A stretch of 64,000 bases of DNA from Cydia pomonella (Eukaryota > Arthropoda > Insecta > Lepidoptera > Tortricidae). The notes beneath the pieces were generated by a model that had not been told where the DNA came from, did no database searches, and saw nothing but the letters and a program-made list of their open reading frames with translations. Below are positions 12,159-25,400 of this stretch, in pieces (position 1 is the stretch's first letter; each line of letters starts with the position of its first letter). The stretch spans positions 13,145,692 through 13,209,691 of the forward strand of contig NC_084717.1 in the NCBI RefSeq assembly GCF_033807575.1, written 5' to 3'. Made by a program: the position numbers and the translations under genes.

Positions 12159-12778
12159 CCGGCCAAGAGCATGTCGGGCCACGCTCAGTGTAGGGTTTCG
12201 TAGTTACTCTTCCGTCACAATAAGCTAAACTGGAGCTTAAAGTATAGTAAATTGTTAACCAAGGGATGAAACGGTACCTTTCACCCGAGTTAAACAAATA
12301 GGCAAATTTACATAATCAGTATCTAATTAAAGTAAGTCTTTTTACTATGAAGGGAAAACTTTTTGCGATAACTCAAAAACAGCTAAACTGATCATGTCCG
12401 CTATAGTTTTCATTTAATGTCTTTCTTAAGCTCTACTTCCACGATTTTTTTCATATTTTTTGGACCTATGGTTCAAAAGTTAGAGGGGGGGGACACATTT
12501 TTTTTTTTCTTTCGGAGCGATTATCTCCGAATATATTCACTTTATCAAAAAATGTTTCTTGAAAACCCCTATTCGTTTTGAAAGACCTTTCCAACGATAC
12601 CCCACACTCTAGGGTTGAAGCGAAAAAAAAAATTCACGCCCACTTTACGTGTAGGGGAGGTACCCTAAAAAAAATCAAATTTTTAGATTTTATTGTACGA
12701 CTTTGTCGGCTTTATTGATTTATATATCCATGCCAAATTTCAGCTTTCTAGCACTAACGACCACGGAGCAAAGCCTCG

Positions 12779-12825
<47 letters not shown>

Positions 12826-12885
12826 GGACATGGCGAAACTATAAGGGTTCCGTTTTATGCCATTTGGCTACGGAACCCTAAAAAT
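12159..12885 (+). mobile_element. Lepidopteran 'ggccaagagcatg..' element, copy 1
   Basis: Begins 'ccggccaagagcatgtcggg' and ends 'ctacggaaccctaaaaa'. It contains a (GACA)n stretch at about 12780-12827, where a second copy (18102-18796) has only four units. The 'gggttccgtag' near the start is the inverse of the 'ctacggaaccc' near the end. It is non-coding. The short open frames across the GACA tract are not genes. Confidence 0.75.
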
Positions 12886-14013
12886 TAGTAAATTATGTTA
12901 AATTGTATTTCTTTATTTAAAAGATGTAAATATGCAATATTTTCTCCGTGATTACTTCAGATGAGATTTTTCTTCTTTTTTCATGCTTTTATGAGCCAGA
13001 TTTTCAGTAGTCGAGTTTTGATTTTTCAACATATTTTTGTATTTTACCACTTTTACCCAACTTTGTCTAGTCAGGTCATAAGTTATGTCACAAAGGTTTT
13101 AACTGATAATATGTAATACAAAGTTTTTGATAAAAAAAGTTAGCCATGATTTGAAAGCTTGTTTTATATGATCAAAACGTATTATAATTGTTTTAAAATT
13201 TAGATCGCGCCTTTATTTACTACTTGTTTACTTTGGGATTGTTGTTAGACGCGAATACGCGGCTGGATTGTGAAAAAATATACTTCACAAAAGGGAGTAA
13301 AAATCAGTGTCACATAAATAAAATAGGTACAATTGTTTATTTATATGAACCTACTTTATTATAACGCTATTTCATCACCAGCATTTAGTTCTTCGACAAG
13401 TTTATACTTCAGCTAATACCTTCATACTTAGGGTACTTTTCAGTAACATGGCTTATTTTTGACTGCCATTCAACGAGTAGGTTTGGTAAAACATGTACAG
13501 TTGCAATTTTGCCAGTCCAATACACATGATTTAAGTATCTAAGGAAAGATAAAAGACCCAACATTTGTTTTATGTACGATTCAACCATGTAAAACAGAAA
13601 AAATAATAAATAGGGATCAAAATCACCTTAAAGAGGCCGCGTATTTTTTTCATGATTTTTTATACATTTGCGCTTACTTGTAAAGCATGCTGTGTTGTTT
13701 TGAATCTCGTGCTAATTTTTAAGCCATCATATGCAATTGTATGTTTTTCATGATATTGTACGATATCTGTTTAGTGTACCTAATAAAGTAAAATAATAAA
13801 TTTAAACCATTTCCTTCGAAAATTAAATAGAATAAACTGTAAAAACTGTACCTATAACTTTTTTATCAGTAAAAATCTTTGTGACTGAACTTATGACTTG
13901 TCTAAGTGATGTTGGTCGTAAATTGGGGCGGCAAATTTCTGATCGGCCCCGGGCGGCAAACACATACGCTACGCCGCTGGGCTAGATTTTCAAGCAAAAT
14001 TGATTGTTTATAT

Positions 14014-14258
14014 CAGGGGTTCCCAAAGTGTGCGCCGCGGCGCCCTGGTGCGCCGTAGAAAGTAAAGAGGGGCGCCGTGAGTTCTATCATTATCCGAAAC
14101 CACAAATATTCGCGGGTACCTATTTGAGCGCTCGCATCGGTAAATAATATAGCGTCGTGTCACTCTTTTTCGACCGTGATTTTAAATTTACAAGGGCGCC
14201 GTTGCAAAATACTAAACTTGTAACTGCGCCGCATGTTGAAAAAGATTGGGAACCCCTG
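14014..14258. mobile_element. hAT MITE, 245 bp
   Basis: The terminal inverted repeat is CAGGGGTTCCCAA on the left and TTGGGAACCCCTG on the right. It is flanked by a perfect 8-bp duplication GTTTATAT (14006-14013, 14259-14266). It is rich in 'gcgccg' words internally and has no coding capacity. Confidence 0.9.
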
Positions 14259-14640
14259 GTTTATATTGTCTTCTACTGTTTCACAAATTTGTCACAAAGT
14301 ATTAAATTATGCAATTTATTATTATTTAGGATATGGGGCGCCACCCGTGGGATAAGGGTATTGACCATGTATTGACCCATCACGCTCTAGGTCATTCCTG
14401 GTGGAGAGACTGTCCATTGCAATTCAAGTAATTCAACGCCGTGCCAACGCAGCATGGGCGCCGCCAGGATTACTTTCAGGAAGGTGCATAATAAATGGAA
14501 TAAAAGAAGCGATGCAGTTATTTTATTTTTCATCACACTTGCTCGAAAAATATCTTTTTACATGCAGGTGTATTGAATGACAAAGTGCTATTTTGTTCCC
14601 ACGGGAGTTATGGATTGTGAAGAGAAAAAGCGGCCAAGTG

Positions 14641-16854
14641 CGAGTCGGACTCGCCCATGAAGGGTTCCGTACCATTTATGACGTATTAAAAAAACTACAT
14701 ATTAGATCTCGTTCAAACCAATTTTCGGTGGAACTTTGCGTGGATATTTTTTTTAGGTAAGTATATCATTCTCTTATTTTAGAAGTTACAGGGGGGGGAC
14801 ACATTTTACCACTTTGGAAGTGTCTCTCGCGCAAACTATTCAGTTTAGGAAAAAATTATGTTAGAAACCTTAATATCATCTATATTCCATTCTTTTTAAC
14901 CCCGCGACTCCCCACTATCTCAAGAACCCTTTTCAGCTACCTCCGTTCTGTTAGGTGTTCCAAGAACTTGCTTCTTTCTGTACCACCATCCTCTTCTAAA
15001 TGTTATAATAATTCTTTCACGTTTCAAACTATCCGACTATGGAATTCTCTGCCTATAGACTTAAGGCGCGCTCAATGTCCTAATTCTTTCAAGAGACTCA
15101 TTAAACTTCACTTTTTATCTGCTCCGTAATACTTTTATCTGCTTCCTTTTCCATACTTATAGCTGGCATTTATTATATGTATAATATGTATTTTAATATA
15201 TGTATTTAAATATCTTTTTATTTATATTTGTATATGATATATCGTTTTGTTTTGTGTTTACTCTGTGATAGACTTCTTTTATTGCATCTGGAACACCTAC
15301 TGACATAAGACATAACATAATTTTTTTTAAATTCCGCTACCTAAAGGTTGTCCGGAAGAGATCGGTTTTAAGCGATAAGACCGCCTGTTGTTTACCTCTT
15401 CTTTATGTGTTGGATTAGTTGTACTGTTTCTGTATTGAGGTGTGCAATAAAGAGTATTTGTATTTGTATCATTTTTGAAGACCTATCCATAGATAACCCA
15501 CACGTATGGATTTGATGAAAAAAAAAATTTTTTTTTATTTTTATTTAGGAAACAAACAGTCACGTATTAATATATATATATAAGCTTAAGTGATAACAAA
15601 CAGACCTTTAGTTCCATTGAAAATAAAAGAATACATAATAAATTACAGATCGAAACAGGGAAGGTGTTAGGCATCTTCTTGTCTGGCACGCATACAGGAA
15701 CTTCAAAACATCAGTAGGTAATTAATAAATGCATGACATAGTACAGAATTTAAAATGGTATACAAAATAATTAAAAATATATGTATCGCTATAGTTGTTA
15801 TGCGTGCAAATAATATATAGTTACTAGGTACTTAAAAGAAAACATACAATATTTATAAAGAAAAGATTGAACTTCGCAGAATGCTACTGTATTTACAAAA
15901 TGATAATGAAAAAATATCTAAATATTTTATTTTATAATGTATTAAAAAAAACTACTTACTAGATCTCGTTCAACCCAATTTTCGGTGGAAGTTTGCATAG
16001 TAATGTACATCATATATTTTTTTTTAGTTTTATCTATTTTTGTGTGAAAATCTTAATGCGGTTCACAGAATATATCTACTTACCAAGTTTCAACAGTATA
16101 GTTCTTATAGTTTCGGAAAAAAGTGGCTGTGACATACGGACGGGCAGACAGACAGACATGACGAATCCATAAAGTTACAGGGGGGGGGGGGCACACATTT
16201 TACCACTTTGGAAGTGTCTCTCGCGAAAACTATTTAGTGTAGGAAAAAATGATATTAGAAACCTCAATATCATTTTTGAAGCCCTATCCATAGATACCCC
16301 ACACGTATGGGTTTGATAAAAAAAAATATTTTATTTTATGACGTATTAAAAAAAAACTACTTACTAGATCTTGTTCAAACCAATTTTTAGTGGAAGTTTG
16401 CATGGTAATGTACATCATATATTTTTTTAGGATTATCATTCTCTTATTTTAGAAGTTACAAGTGGGGGGGTGAGGACACACATTTTACCACTATGGAAGT
16501 GTCTCTCGAGCAAACTATTCAGTTTAGAAAAAAAAATTATATTAGAAACCTCAATATCATTTTTGAAGACCTATCTATAGATACCCCACACTGTATGTAG
16601 GTATGGGTTTGATAAAAAAAAATTTTTGAGTTTCAGTTCTAAGTGTGGGGAACCCCCAAAATTTATTGTTTTTTTTTTCTATTTTTGTGTAAAAATCTTA
16701 ATGCGGTTCATAGAATTCATCTACTTACCAAGTTTTAACAGTATAGTTCTTATAGTTTCGGAAAAAAAATGGCTGTGATATAAACGGACAGACAAACGAA
16801 CATGACGAATCTATAAGGGTTCCGTTTTTTGCCATTTGGCTACGGAACCCTAAA
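14641..16854 (+). mobile_element. 'ggccaagtgcgagtcgg' element, several partial copies in tandem
   Basis: The words 'gacgtattaaaaaaactac' or close variants occur at about 14680, 15940 and 16340. The block 'attttaccactttggaagtg' occurs at 14803, 16198 and, with one change, at about 16480. So partial copies of one element are stacked head to tail. It is non-coding, and a LINE fragment (14880-15468) sits inside the first copy. Confidence 0.65.
14880..15468 (+). mobile_element. LINE 3'-end fragment
   Basis: Decayed coding remnant of the end of a LINE ORF2 (IRLWNSLPIDLRRAQ, NSFKRLIKLHF), then a 3' UTR with 'gataagaccgcctgttgttt' and a tail 'caataaagagtatttgtat'. It interrupts the host repeat between 'cttaatatcat' and 'atttttgaagac'. 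Confidence 0.65.
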
Positions 16855-17689
16855 AAGCTATAACTCTATAACTCCTTAGGAAGTTATAGCTTTTTTTTTA
16901 AATTATGTCATACAAACCAAGTAGCATAAATGAGTTTTACTCTTAAAATACTGACGTTTATAATTAAATATTTTTGTTTATGTTTAAAATTATGAAATTT
17001 GATTAATTTAACAGCCGTTTATAATATTTTTACATAATATTCAATCGTGGCTGAATGCCGAATAGGTCTGTGCCTAAGATGCCTAACCTGTCAAGAAATT
17101 ACAAAATGGCGGACGAATGTTTCATATGTCACTGTATTTAAGAATTATTTCGCTTAAAATTTCGTTTTTTCTTCGCAAATATGATGAAAAACATTGTGTG
17201 TAGCTCCGGGGGTAATAATATTACAAACTCGAGTCTTCCATTCCCTCCAGCCAGCCTGTCGGGAATTACCACCCTCGTATCCAAAATTTCACGTATCCCC
17301 CTCGTTGCATAATGTAATATTTCTTGTGTTATATAGTTCCGAATTATGCTATCAAAATCATTGCAGACTTATATTGGTCCAACTCTAATGTTGGTGTAGA
17401 CGCGTAAAAAAACGTATTCGTAATTTTTTAGGGTTCCGTACCCAAAGGGTAAAACGGGACCCTATTACTAAGACTTCGCTGTCCGTCCGTCCGTCATAGA
17501 CTGTATCTCATGAACCGTGATAGCTAGAGAGTTGAAATTTTCACAGATGATGTATTTCTGTTGGTGAAAGTCAGAATGGCGCGTGTACCTAAATAAAAAT
17601 AATTGAAAACCATACCATATTTTTGTACCTAATGTACTATTTAGTACCTTCTTTAAAAAAAATTTTACCTCACGGTACTTAAAGTTATC

Positions 17690-17733
17690 ACCAAAAAACA
17701 GTACACCCGCCATCCTGACAGTCAGAATGGCGG
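17690..17733. repeat. Short inverted repeat 'acacccgccat'
   Basis: 'gtacacccgccatcctgac' faces 'gtcagaatggcgggtgtac', with a related 'gtcagaatggcgcgtgtac' at about 17570. The same words form the inner ends of the foldback element at 44816-45106, so this is a fragment of that family. Confidence 0.5.
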
Positions 17734-18101
17734 GTGTACTTTATTACGCTATGGTCCCGTGGTTATTGTTTATTGATAACTTCTATAAAAGCCAAATTTT
17801 TGTACCTTTTTTGTACTTTCATATTCAATTATAATATGAGTTATTTTATTTGTGGTTTCCAAGTTTTACTCATTTTATATTTTGCTTGCTATCACAATTT
17901 TGCAGGCGTTATAATTTTTCAAGTTATCGATTTCATTTTTAAGAAAAAACGCTAAGATATAATTATTTTTATTACGTCAGGATTAGGTACCTTTAATGTT
18001 TAATCTGTTAAGTTTAAATAACTCAGTAAATCATGTCTTAAATAAGGCTAGGCGCCAATTCAAAGAAATCTTCCCAAGAAAAATCATTTTTATTAAGAAA
18101 A

Positions 18102-18796
18102 CCGGCCAAGAGCATGTCGGGCCACGCTCAGTGTAGGGTTCCGTAGTTACTCTTCCGTCACAATAAGCTAAACTGGAGCTTAAAGTATAGTAAATTGTTA
18201 ACCAAGGGATGAAACGGTACCTTTCACGCGAGTTAAACAAATAGGCAAATTTGCATAATCAGTACCTAATTAAAGTAAGTCTTTTTACTATGAAGGGGAA
18301 ACTTTTTGCGATAACTCAAAAACAGCTAAACTGATCATGTCGGCTATAGTTTTCATTTAATGTCTTTTTTAAGCGCTACTTCCACGATTTTTTTCATATT
18401 TTTCGGACCTATGGTTCAAAAGTTAGAGGGGGGGACACATTTTTTTTTCTTTCGGAGTGATTATCTCCGAATAGATTCACTTTCACTTTATCAAAAAGTG
18501 TTTGTTCAAGACCCCTATTAGTTTTGAAAGACCTTTCCAACGATACCCCACATTGTAGGGTTAAAGCAAAAAATTCACCCCCACTTTACGTGTAGGGGAC
18601 TAGGGGAGTCACCCTCAAAAAAATTAAATTTTTAGATTTTATTGTACGACTTTGTCGGCTTTATTGATTTATATATTCATGCCGAATTTCAGCTTTCTAG
18701 CACTAACGACCACGGAGCAAAGCTTCGGACAGACAGACAGACAGACGGACATGGCGAAACTATAAGGGTTCCTAGTTGACTACGGAACCCTAAAAA
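18102..18796 (+). mobile_element. 'ggccaagagcatg..' element, copy 2
   Basis: Second copy of the family at 12159-12885, with the same ends. The surrounding DNA shows an imperfect ~40-bp direct repeat: 'cgctaagatataattatttt' near 17950 and 'cgctaaggtacaattatttt' near 18797. This suggests a duplication of the target region. Confidence 0.75.
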
Positions 18797-18825
18797 ACGC
18801 TAAGGTACAATTATTTTTATTACGC

Positions 18826-19268
18826 CAGGATAAATGTACGATAATTTAGGCTTCGGTACGATGTATGTTCCAAAGAGCATTATCGTACGCAAAAGTCCGA
18901 TAATTTCAGCCCTTGGATGTTGCCACCCAAAAAGTATAGTATTTCATTAAAAATAAGTATGACACTTTCCCTCAGAAATAGGCTATAATTCCTTTTGGGT
19001 ATTCGGCTCCTCGGTGTAAGTCAAAATTGTCGAAATTTTCTGTAAACCGTTTGGATATGTCACAAAAATACACAAATATAAAACTTATTTTTGCTATATG
19101 TAGACGAAAATTGTGTTTTCTTTGATTATATATTAGAAATCTAAGTTTATTTTGCTATTTTTGGGGTACTGTCTTTTTGATAGACGTACCTACGATATTT
19201 TATTCAACGGTACGATTATTTGAACACTCAAGTACGATAATTCTCTTCCGCAGACCTGGCAACAGTAA
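18826..19268 (+). repeat. Dispersed 'tacgataat' element, copy 1
   Basis: Matches 61427-61855 in reverse orientation over its whole length (shared blocks 'ccaaagagcattatcgtac', 'gggtattcggctcc', 'acgataattctcttccgc'). AT-rich, non-coding, and unclassified. Ends carry 'tacgataatt' words. Confidence 0.65.
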
Positions 19269-19275
19269 CATTGCA

Positions 19276-21551
19276 CTGTACTGCCGGCGCCAATAGCAGC
19301 AACGCAGTGTTATGGGCGTCTTTGGGACCTTTGCGTCTGGAGTTCTGCGGCGTGGCCTGTTCCAGTATGTTTATAATGTGACTGTATGTTTAATTCAAGA
19401 TTCATTGAAGTTTTTCAAGTTTAAGCTAGTTTAATTTTTTGCTAAGAATTTTAAATGTTGCCTTTTTTTACCACGGACGTAAATAACAAGCTGGATAGAG
19501 TACACTAGCCAAAAAGTGTGTCCACATGAGAAGTCAAACTAGAGCTTAGTATCTCGTTCTAATTGGGGTGACCATAAGTCATATGTATGTGGGATATTAG
19601 GATAAGTTGCAAACTTGGAATGTATAGTTAGGGCCAGGATCTTTTCTCATTCGTGCAGTCAGAGAGAATCATTCTGTATTTTCCCTATGCTTTGCACTCT
19701 GGAACACAGACATATTATTATCTTTTTCTTTCGAGAGTATTATGGACATTGTTACAGATGTAGTACATAATCCACTGCCGTCGTATTTTCTTGGAAACGT
19801 TCATAATTGTCATGCAACTTCAGTCAACGTCAGTACTTTCTGTACTAAGACTGACTGAAATACCATAACACGTTCCTACGTTTCCGTGAAAATATGATGG
19901 TAAAGGATTTGCGAACTTCGGTGTTCGAGGTAGACCCTCTGTCTGTGTGTCTGTATTCACCTTCCCTTCCCGTGTTTAGTAACTGACACGCAATACATGA
20001 AACACGACAAGAGATATATCTCCTATCGTCTTTCACGTATTGCGGCGTCACTCTTGTCAGTTACTAAATTCAGAAAAGTGTAAAAAACGTGAATCATCTC
20101 ATAAACATCTTTCTCTTTTACACCAAGGCGTAAATTAGATTAACATATTATAACCTTAAATCTTATCAGTAAGCCATGATAAATTGACCTACACTAAGAG
20201 GGCAAGTTAAATAAAAGCTTGTAAAAACATTTTGTCAAGTCCTAGCGTAGCGTAACAATTAAGGTTTTTATTGAATAAAAGTATAAAATAGTAACAAACA
20301 ACGAAATACAAACTTATATTTAACTGTGAAACCCGGCCTCTTACACTATTTATGCTTTTAATTTAATGAAATACCTATTGTTTAGAAAATTTCACCCGGA
20401 TTATCATAAATACCTGTTAAACAACACGACACTATTTTGACTGTAATACGTTTTTATTAGTTTTCTTCCCAATTGATTTATATTTTCTAATTTAAAAATG
20501 TCGCTGCCACGATGCCAGCCATATATGTGTTTGAAAATGAATAAATGTCGGCCGTTGGCGGCCACTGTTGAACTCAGTTTTTTTCATTTGTAGTTTGCCT
20601 CTTTCGCACTCATAGGATGTTCATATACGTGATGGCTTCCCTTTTGCACACTTCAGCTATCTTTAAGCGTAAGCATCATCGTAGATCTGTGATTGCAACA
20701 ATTGTTTCAAATATGCCGCCTTGTTCTACGGAAGGAAATGTGCGTCCAACCTTGGTCCAACCTATATAGAATTGATTACATATGTATAAATAGTTTTAGT
20801 AGAAGCAACGTTTTAGTAAAACAATATTAGTCTGTGATGTTTAAGGACTTTGGATTTAAATTTTGACAGTTATTTATCATATAATCGCTCTCATTACGTC
20901 GACCTACCTACGACTTATTTGAATAAGCTTACTTTTACATTAAGTACGTTTTAAGAATTCTGTAAGACCACCGTTTCATATCGTACCGACATCATAGTCA
21001 CCCTTGTGAACTTGACAACATAGTCTCGTATTTTTATCATAAAAGTTAATAATTGTGACTTACCAGTGAAAAGATATTAACGAATGTCACACGAATGGGT
21101 TTCGCCCACAAATCTAGTAATTAGTATAGATTGGGCATGAGTGAACTGGGAGTGGGAACTGACAGAACGGGATACTCTGGATAGTCTTATGTATCTTTCA
21201 GTAGGAGTAGCAGAGAAAGCGTTATTATTATTTGTCCTTGTTACAGTCTCATTTTTTTTTATGTCGGCATAGTAAGGATAAAACGTGTTTTTAATTATGT
21301 CGCATTGTGTATTTTCTGTCTCTCACGAGCGCAAGCGGTAAAGCACATCTATACGATCCCACCATCTATGGTACAAAATTTAATACTCAAATTACTCAAG
21401 CCAAAGCCGTGTATGTTGGGTATAAATGTGTATATGTTCTGTAAATGTATGTAATATAATTATGTTATTGTTGTTTTAGCATGTATTTAGAGATGTGGAT
21501 TTATCGATTTTAATCATTTTATATATCGATATTATCTACACAGCGGAAAAG
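19276..21551. other. Intergenic DNA with a small palindrome
   Basis: No coding exon seen. About 19976-20065 is an imperfect palindrome ('agtaactgacacgcaatac' returning as 'gtattgcggcgtcactcttg'), probably a MITE remnant. Text near 21300 ('tctcacgagcgcaagcgg') is unremarkable. Confidence 0.45.
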
Positions 21552-21679
21552 GGGGCCTACCGCGAAAACCGAAATTCGCAAATTGCGGGGATCTTTCTCT
21601 TTTACTCTTAGTAAGACGTAATCAGAGTGACAGAGAAAAATGCCCGCAATGACGAATTTCGATTTTCCCGGTAGCCGCC
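21552..21679. repeat. Foldback MITE family 'CGCGAAAATCG', copy B
   Basis: Same palindrome as 11616-11746 with the arms in the opposite order. Ends 'ctaccgcgaaaaccgaaat' and 'atttcgattttcccggtag'. Confidence 0.75.
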
Positions 21680-21751
21680 CTGAACAGCGATTAATTGAAG
21701 CTTCAATATCTTCACTAAAAATTAACATCATAGAAATGCTTATAGATTATA

Positions 21752-22030
21752 AATAAATTAATATAATAGGGACATTCTTACACAAATTGACTAAAGTCTC
21801 ACGGTAAGCCAAGAAGGCTTGTGTTGTTAGTACTCAGACATCAACGATATATATAAATACAAATACTTAAATACTTACATAGAAAACGTCCATGGCACAG
21901 GAACAAATATCAGTGCTTATCACACAAATAAATGCCCTTACCGGGATTCGAACCAAATTCGAACCCACAGGACCATCGGCTTCATAGCAAAGAATATAAT
22001 ACTCTTCATAGGCAGGGGCATACCGGTCAT
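21752..22030 (-). mobile_element. tRNA-derived SINE, copy 2
   Basis: Minus-strand copy of the SINE at 885-1370. Box B reads GGTTCGAATCC, and the body words 'aaatgcccttacc' and 'gacattcttacacaaattga' are shared. It carries small internal duplications ('attcgaacc' twice, 'cttcatag' twice), so it is decayed. It ends about 460 bp upstream of the DPH6 start codon. Confidence 0.75.
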
Positions 22031-22492
22031 CAAACTGAATATAATAAAATAACTCAATTATTGTGGAAAACAAATTTTTGTTAGTTAATAAATATCTGTT
22101 ACTGAACGAAATTGCTGATGCTGCGTCGTTGCAAATCTAGCAAAATACGAAGAAAAACGAAAGCGAGTTGAGTTTCAGAACGCGTGGCCATTTGACAGAT
22201 AATGAGGTGTTTGAGAATATTTTTTGCCATTATTTCCAACACGTTTAAAGAATGTTATCAAAATAGATAACGATGCCGTATTATCATTCGACTAGCAGCT
22301 CGTGAAGTCGTGCTGGCGATAACAACTGCATTATAATAATAAGTTTTGGTTAGAAATGCGCGTTCCTTGACGGCACGGCTCGCCGTTTTTGGAGTCGTGT
22401 GTTTCGTTTATTTCTGTAAAGGGCGCGCAAATATTATGTATGTTATATAACGAATGTTGTTATTTTAACGCGAGTGAATTAATTTGTGTAAG

Positions 22493-25400
22493 ATGAGGGT
22501 GGTGGCATTGGTGAGCGGTGGGAAGGACAGCTGTTACAACATGATGCAGTGTGTAGGCGCCGGGCATACGCTCGTAGCCCTGGCGAACCTCCAGCCGCAA
22601 CACAAAGGTTAACACGTACGCTACTCGATATAGACGCATGTGTCGTGTGTCACATTCCCTAGGAGCTTGTTGATTGTGGCAACAGATCATGTCAACTCTT
22701 TACTGATAAGAGAATTGATGCGTTAATTGCTAATTAATTATTGTCACGGTGTTATGTACTCTGAAATACACAAGGCATTTGTCACTTAATGTGTACAATA
22801 AATTTTAAAATCAGAAAATTTATTTTTGTCATATCATAATGAAATAATATAGGTAATTTAATTTATACAATAAATTCGAATGTTGCTATTTATTGTAATG
22901 ATTTTTAAAAAATCTGATAAAGACTACCATAACAGGTTTACTTCTAAACCTTTGTCTTATATGTAAATCCTTTCATTATGCATGAACTAAGTTGAATATG
23001 ATTCCTGTACATTATTTTGTACACACAGGTCTATAAAAAAATTCTATGAATGTATGTAATATAATTATGTAATTAGTTCAGATAATAGAAAACACTACAA
23101 ATGTATATTAATTGAAAGTACAACATTTGGTTTGGGCTCTTTTATTCAGAACCAGGAGTAAATATCTCAAAAACTAAATGTGACATGCCTAATTTTTTTG
23201 CTACTTTGTGATGCTTAAAAATGAGTATTTTGTATGAAAATGTTGAGACACTATTTTTATTAATACATGTTATAAATACTGTTCACTCAATAAAATGATC
23301 TTTAATACTTATTTCAGTGGTGGGCAAAGTATGGCCCACGGGCCATCTCCAGCCCGTGATAGGATTTTATCTGGCCCACCGCTGTTCCTTCAAAATAATT
23401 TGTATATGACCCGTGAAATAATAAAACTGCATTTTAGCTGCAATTCTGGCCCTTCTCTGAAATATCTTAAACTGTCTGGCTCACCATGAAGAAAGTTTTC
23501 ACACCACTGACTTATTTTAATAAATTTTTATCTTTTTATCTAATATCTGACACAATATGAATATATAAGAAAAAACTTACCAAAGTCTGGGTGTAGAAAG
23601 TTTACATTCCAAACAAGTTTTCAACACACATTTAATAAATTAAAGTTCTATTAAGTCATTCAAAACTTATTCAAGTCTTATAAAAAGTAACAGCATATTA
23701 ATATTATCATATTTTCAGATGAGCTGGATAGCTACATGTACCAAACGGTGGGCCATCAGGGTATCGACCTCTATGCGGAAGCCATGGGCCTGCCGCTGTA
23801 CAGGGAGGTGATATCTGGCACTGCGGTGAACCAAGGCAAGATCTACAGGCCCACGGATGATGATGAGGTGGAGGATATGTACAGGCTGCTTGCTAGGATC
23901 AAGGTGAGTTAGTTTTGCAGTAGATAAATAGACAAACCCTTTAAAAAATACTTTACTAAGGGTTTATATCCCAGATACTAAATTAAGTAAGTAAACACAA
24001 TATCAATCATTACATTTTGTATGGTAATGCAGCAGAAAAAAGTTTGCTCTCATAGAAAAATCAGGGATACATTTTTCAACATGGAAAATCAACATGGTTT
24101 TTGAAAAATCGATTTTTCTTTGCTAGGGACCATTCACCTACCTACACTACATTGTTACTCATACCTTTCCATGTGAAGTATTAAAATTAAAAACTAACGT
24201 AACTTCGAAATAAAAAAAAATTGTGAATATCTTTAATACCAGAAGCACTTTATACTTTTGCAACACTTATGCTTACGCCTACCATCTATAGGCATCTTGC
24301 TTACTGTTGCAGTAGAAAGTGCTGCTAGTTTAATAGATATTTGCCATTTTCTAAATTACCCTGCTTTCAAAGTTACCTCAATGCACCTTCTTATCCTTTT
24401 TTTTTTAAATACTGCTCCATGTTTTCCTTGCAGCCAAAAAGGGTCTCCTCCATAAGTGTACAGAAACATATCTATTATCATAATTGTGTAACTCTAGAAA
24501 AATATTTCAATGTAGTATTTTGCTCTACTCTTTTAAATTGAGAAAACATGAAGAAATAAGCCACATTCAAACACTATTGGCCTACCTTGCTAATCACAAG
24601 TGCAGTACTTGCATGAAAAATATTGTTTAAATAAAGACCTTTGAGTTTTCAACTGTGATTACTTGATTAGGTACTGCATTTGTTAAAAGGCATTTACGTC
24701 ATTGTAAAGTTTTGTTTTACTTTTTTTCATGCCAATGACCAGAAAACTGTTTGCCATCTCAACTAATCAATGTATGTCTTGTTATCTTGCCGAGAGTTAA
24801 ATATTTGCTTAGTACCGTATTCCATGTCATGAAACAGAATACTGTTAATACCTATGTGAACAAAAGTTACATGTTAAAATGTTGTGAGGAAAATATAACT
24901 AGAGTATTTAATAAAGTGATATTTTTATACTTTTCTACCCTTAATATTTTCCTATAAAATATTTAAACAGTAAATAGACTTCTCATTTTTCTACTTGTGG
25001 GACGAGTGGCTTGTTCTGTAGCAATTTTTAATGTTCGTCAAATTGATCTGTAGGAGAGACAGATATCAAAATTATCATTAACAAGTACTGGCACGTGTCA
25101 TTTTAGGCAAGCCACACAGCCACATAGTATATAAGTAGGTACGGTCACGTCTGAAAATATCGATACGAAAAAAGTGCCAAAAATATGTATAAACGACTTT
25201 ATCGCCCATTTAAGGTAGTGTTTACATATTTTTCGCACATTTTTCGTACCGATATTTTCAGACGTTACTGTACCTCATAGTACTAATATTATGCACCCTG
25301 CCCGGGTGTCATGTACTGACTACATTCAACTTACATCTGTAATGCACATGACTTTTAATATCAAATAAATGAAATGAAGCCCATGAATATATAATTAGAT

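Larger units (their letters stand above)
11406..13979. mobile_element. 2.6-kb hAT-type composite element
   Basis: The left end begins CAGAGGCGTAGCGAGGG and the right end is the inverse of CAGCGGCGTAGCG. Both ends carry 'ccccgggcggc' words. A perfect 8-bp target duplication, GGCTAGAT, flanks it (11398-11405 and 13980-13987). No transposase frame is visible. The interior contains a foldback MITE (11616-11746), a dispersed repeat (11808-11985) and a complete 'ggccaagagcatg' element (12159-12885), so about half of its length was added after or during its spread. Confidence 0.85.
14513..17320 (+). mobile_element. Dispersed repeat interrupted by nested insertions
   Basis: 14513-14640 and 16855-17320 together match the uninterrupted copy at 39364-39920 (shared words 'ttcgaaaaa', 'atttcatgcaggtgt' type, 'ctcgtatccaaaattt'). 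The 2.2 kb between them is later insertion. It starts 'ggccaagtgcgagtcggac', ends 'ctacggaaccctaaaaag', and enters at 'aaaaagc|tataac'. In the uninterrupted copy that point is a short palindrome ('agctatagctccctaggg'). Confidence 0.7.

Noticed and set aside
12693..12888. Small genes with TDRQTDRQTDRQ repeats
   Set aside because: Translation of a GACA microsatellite inside a non-coding dispersed element.
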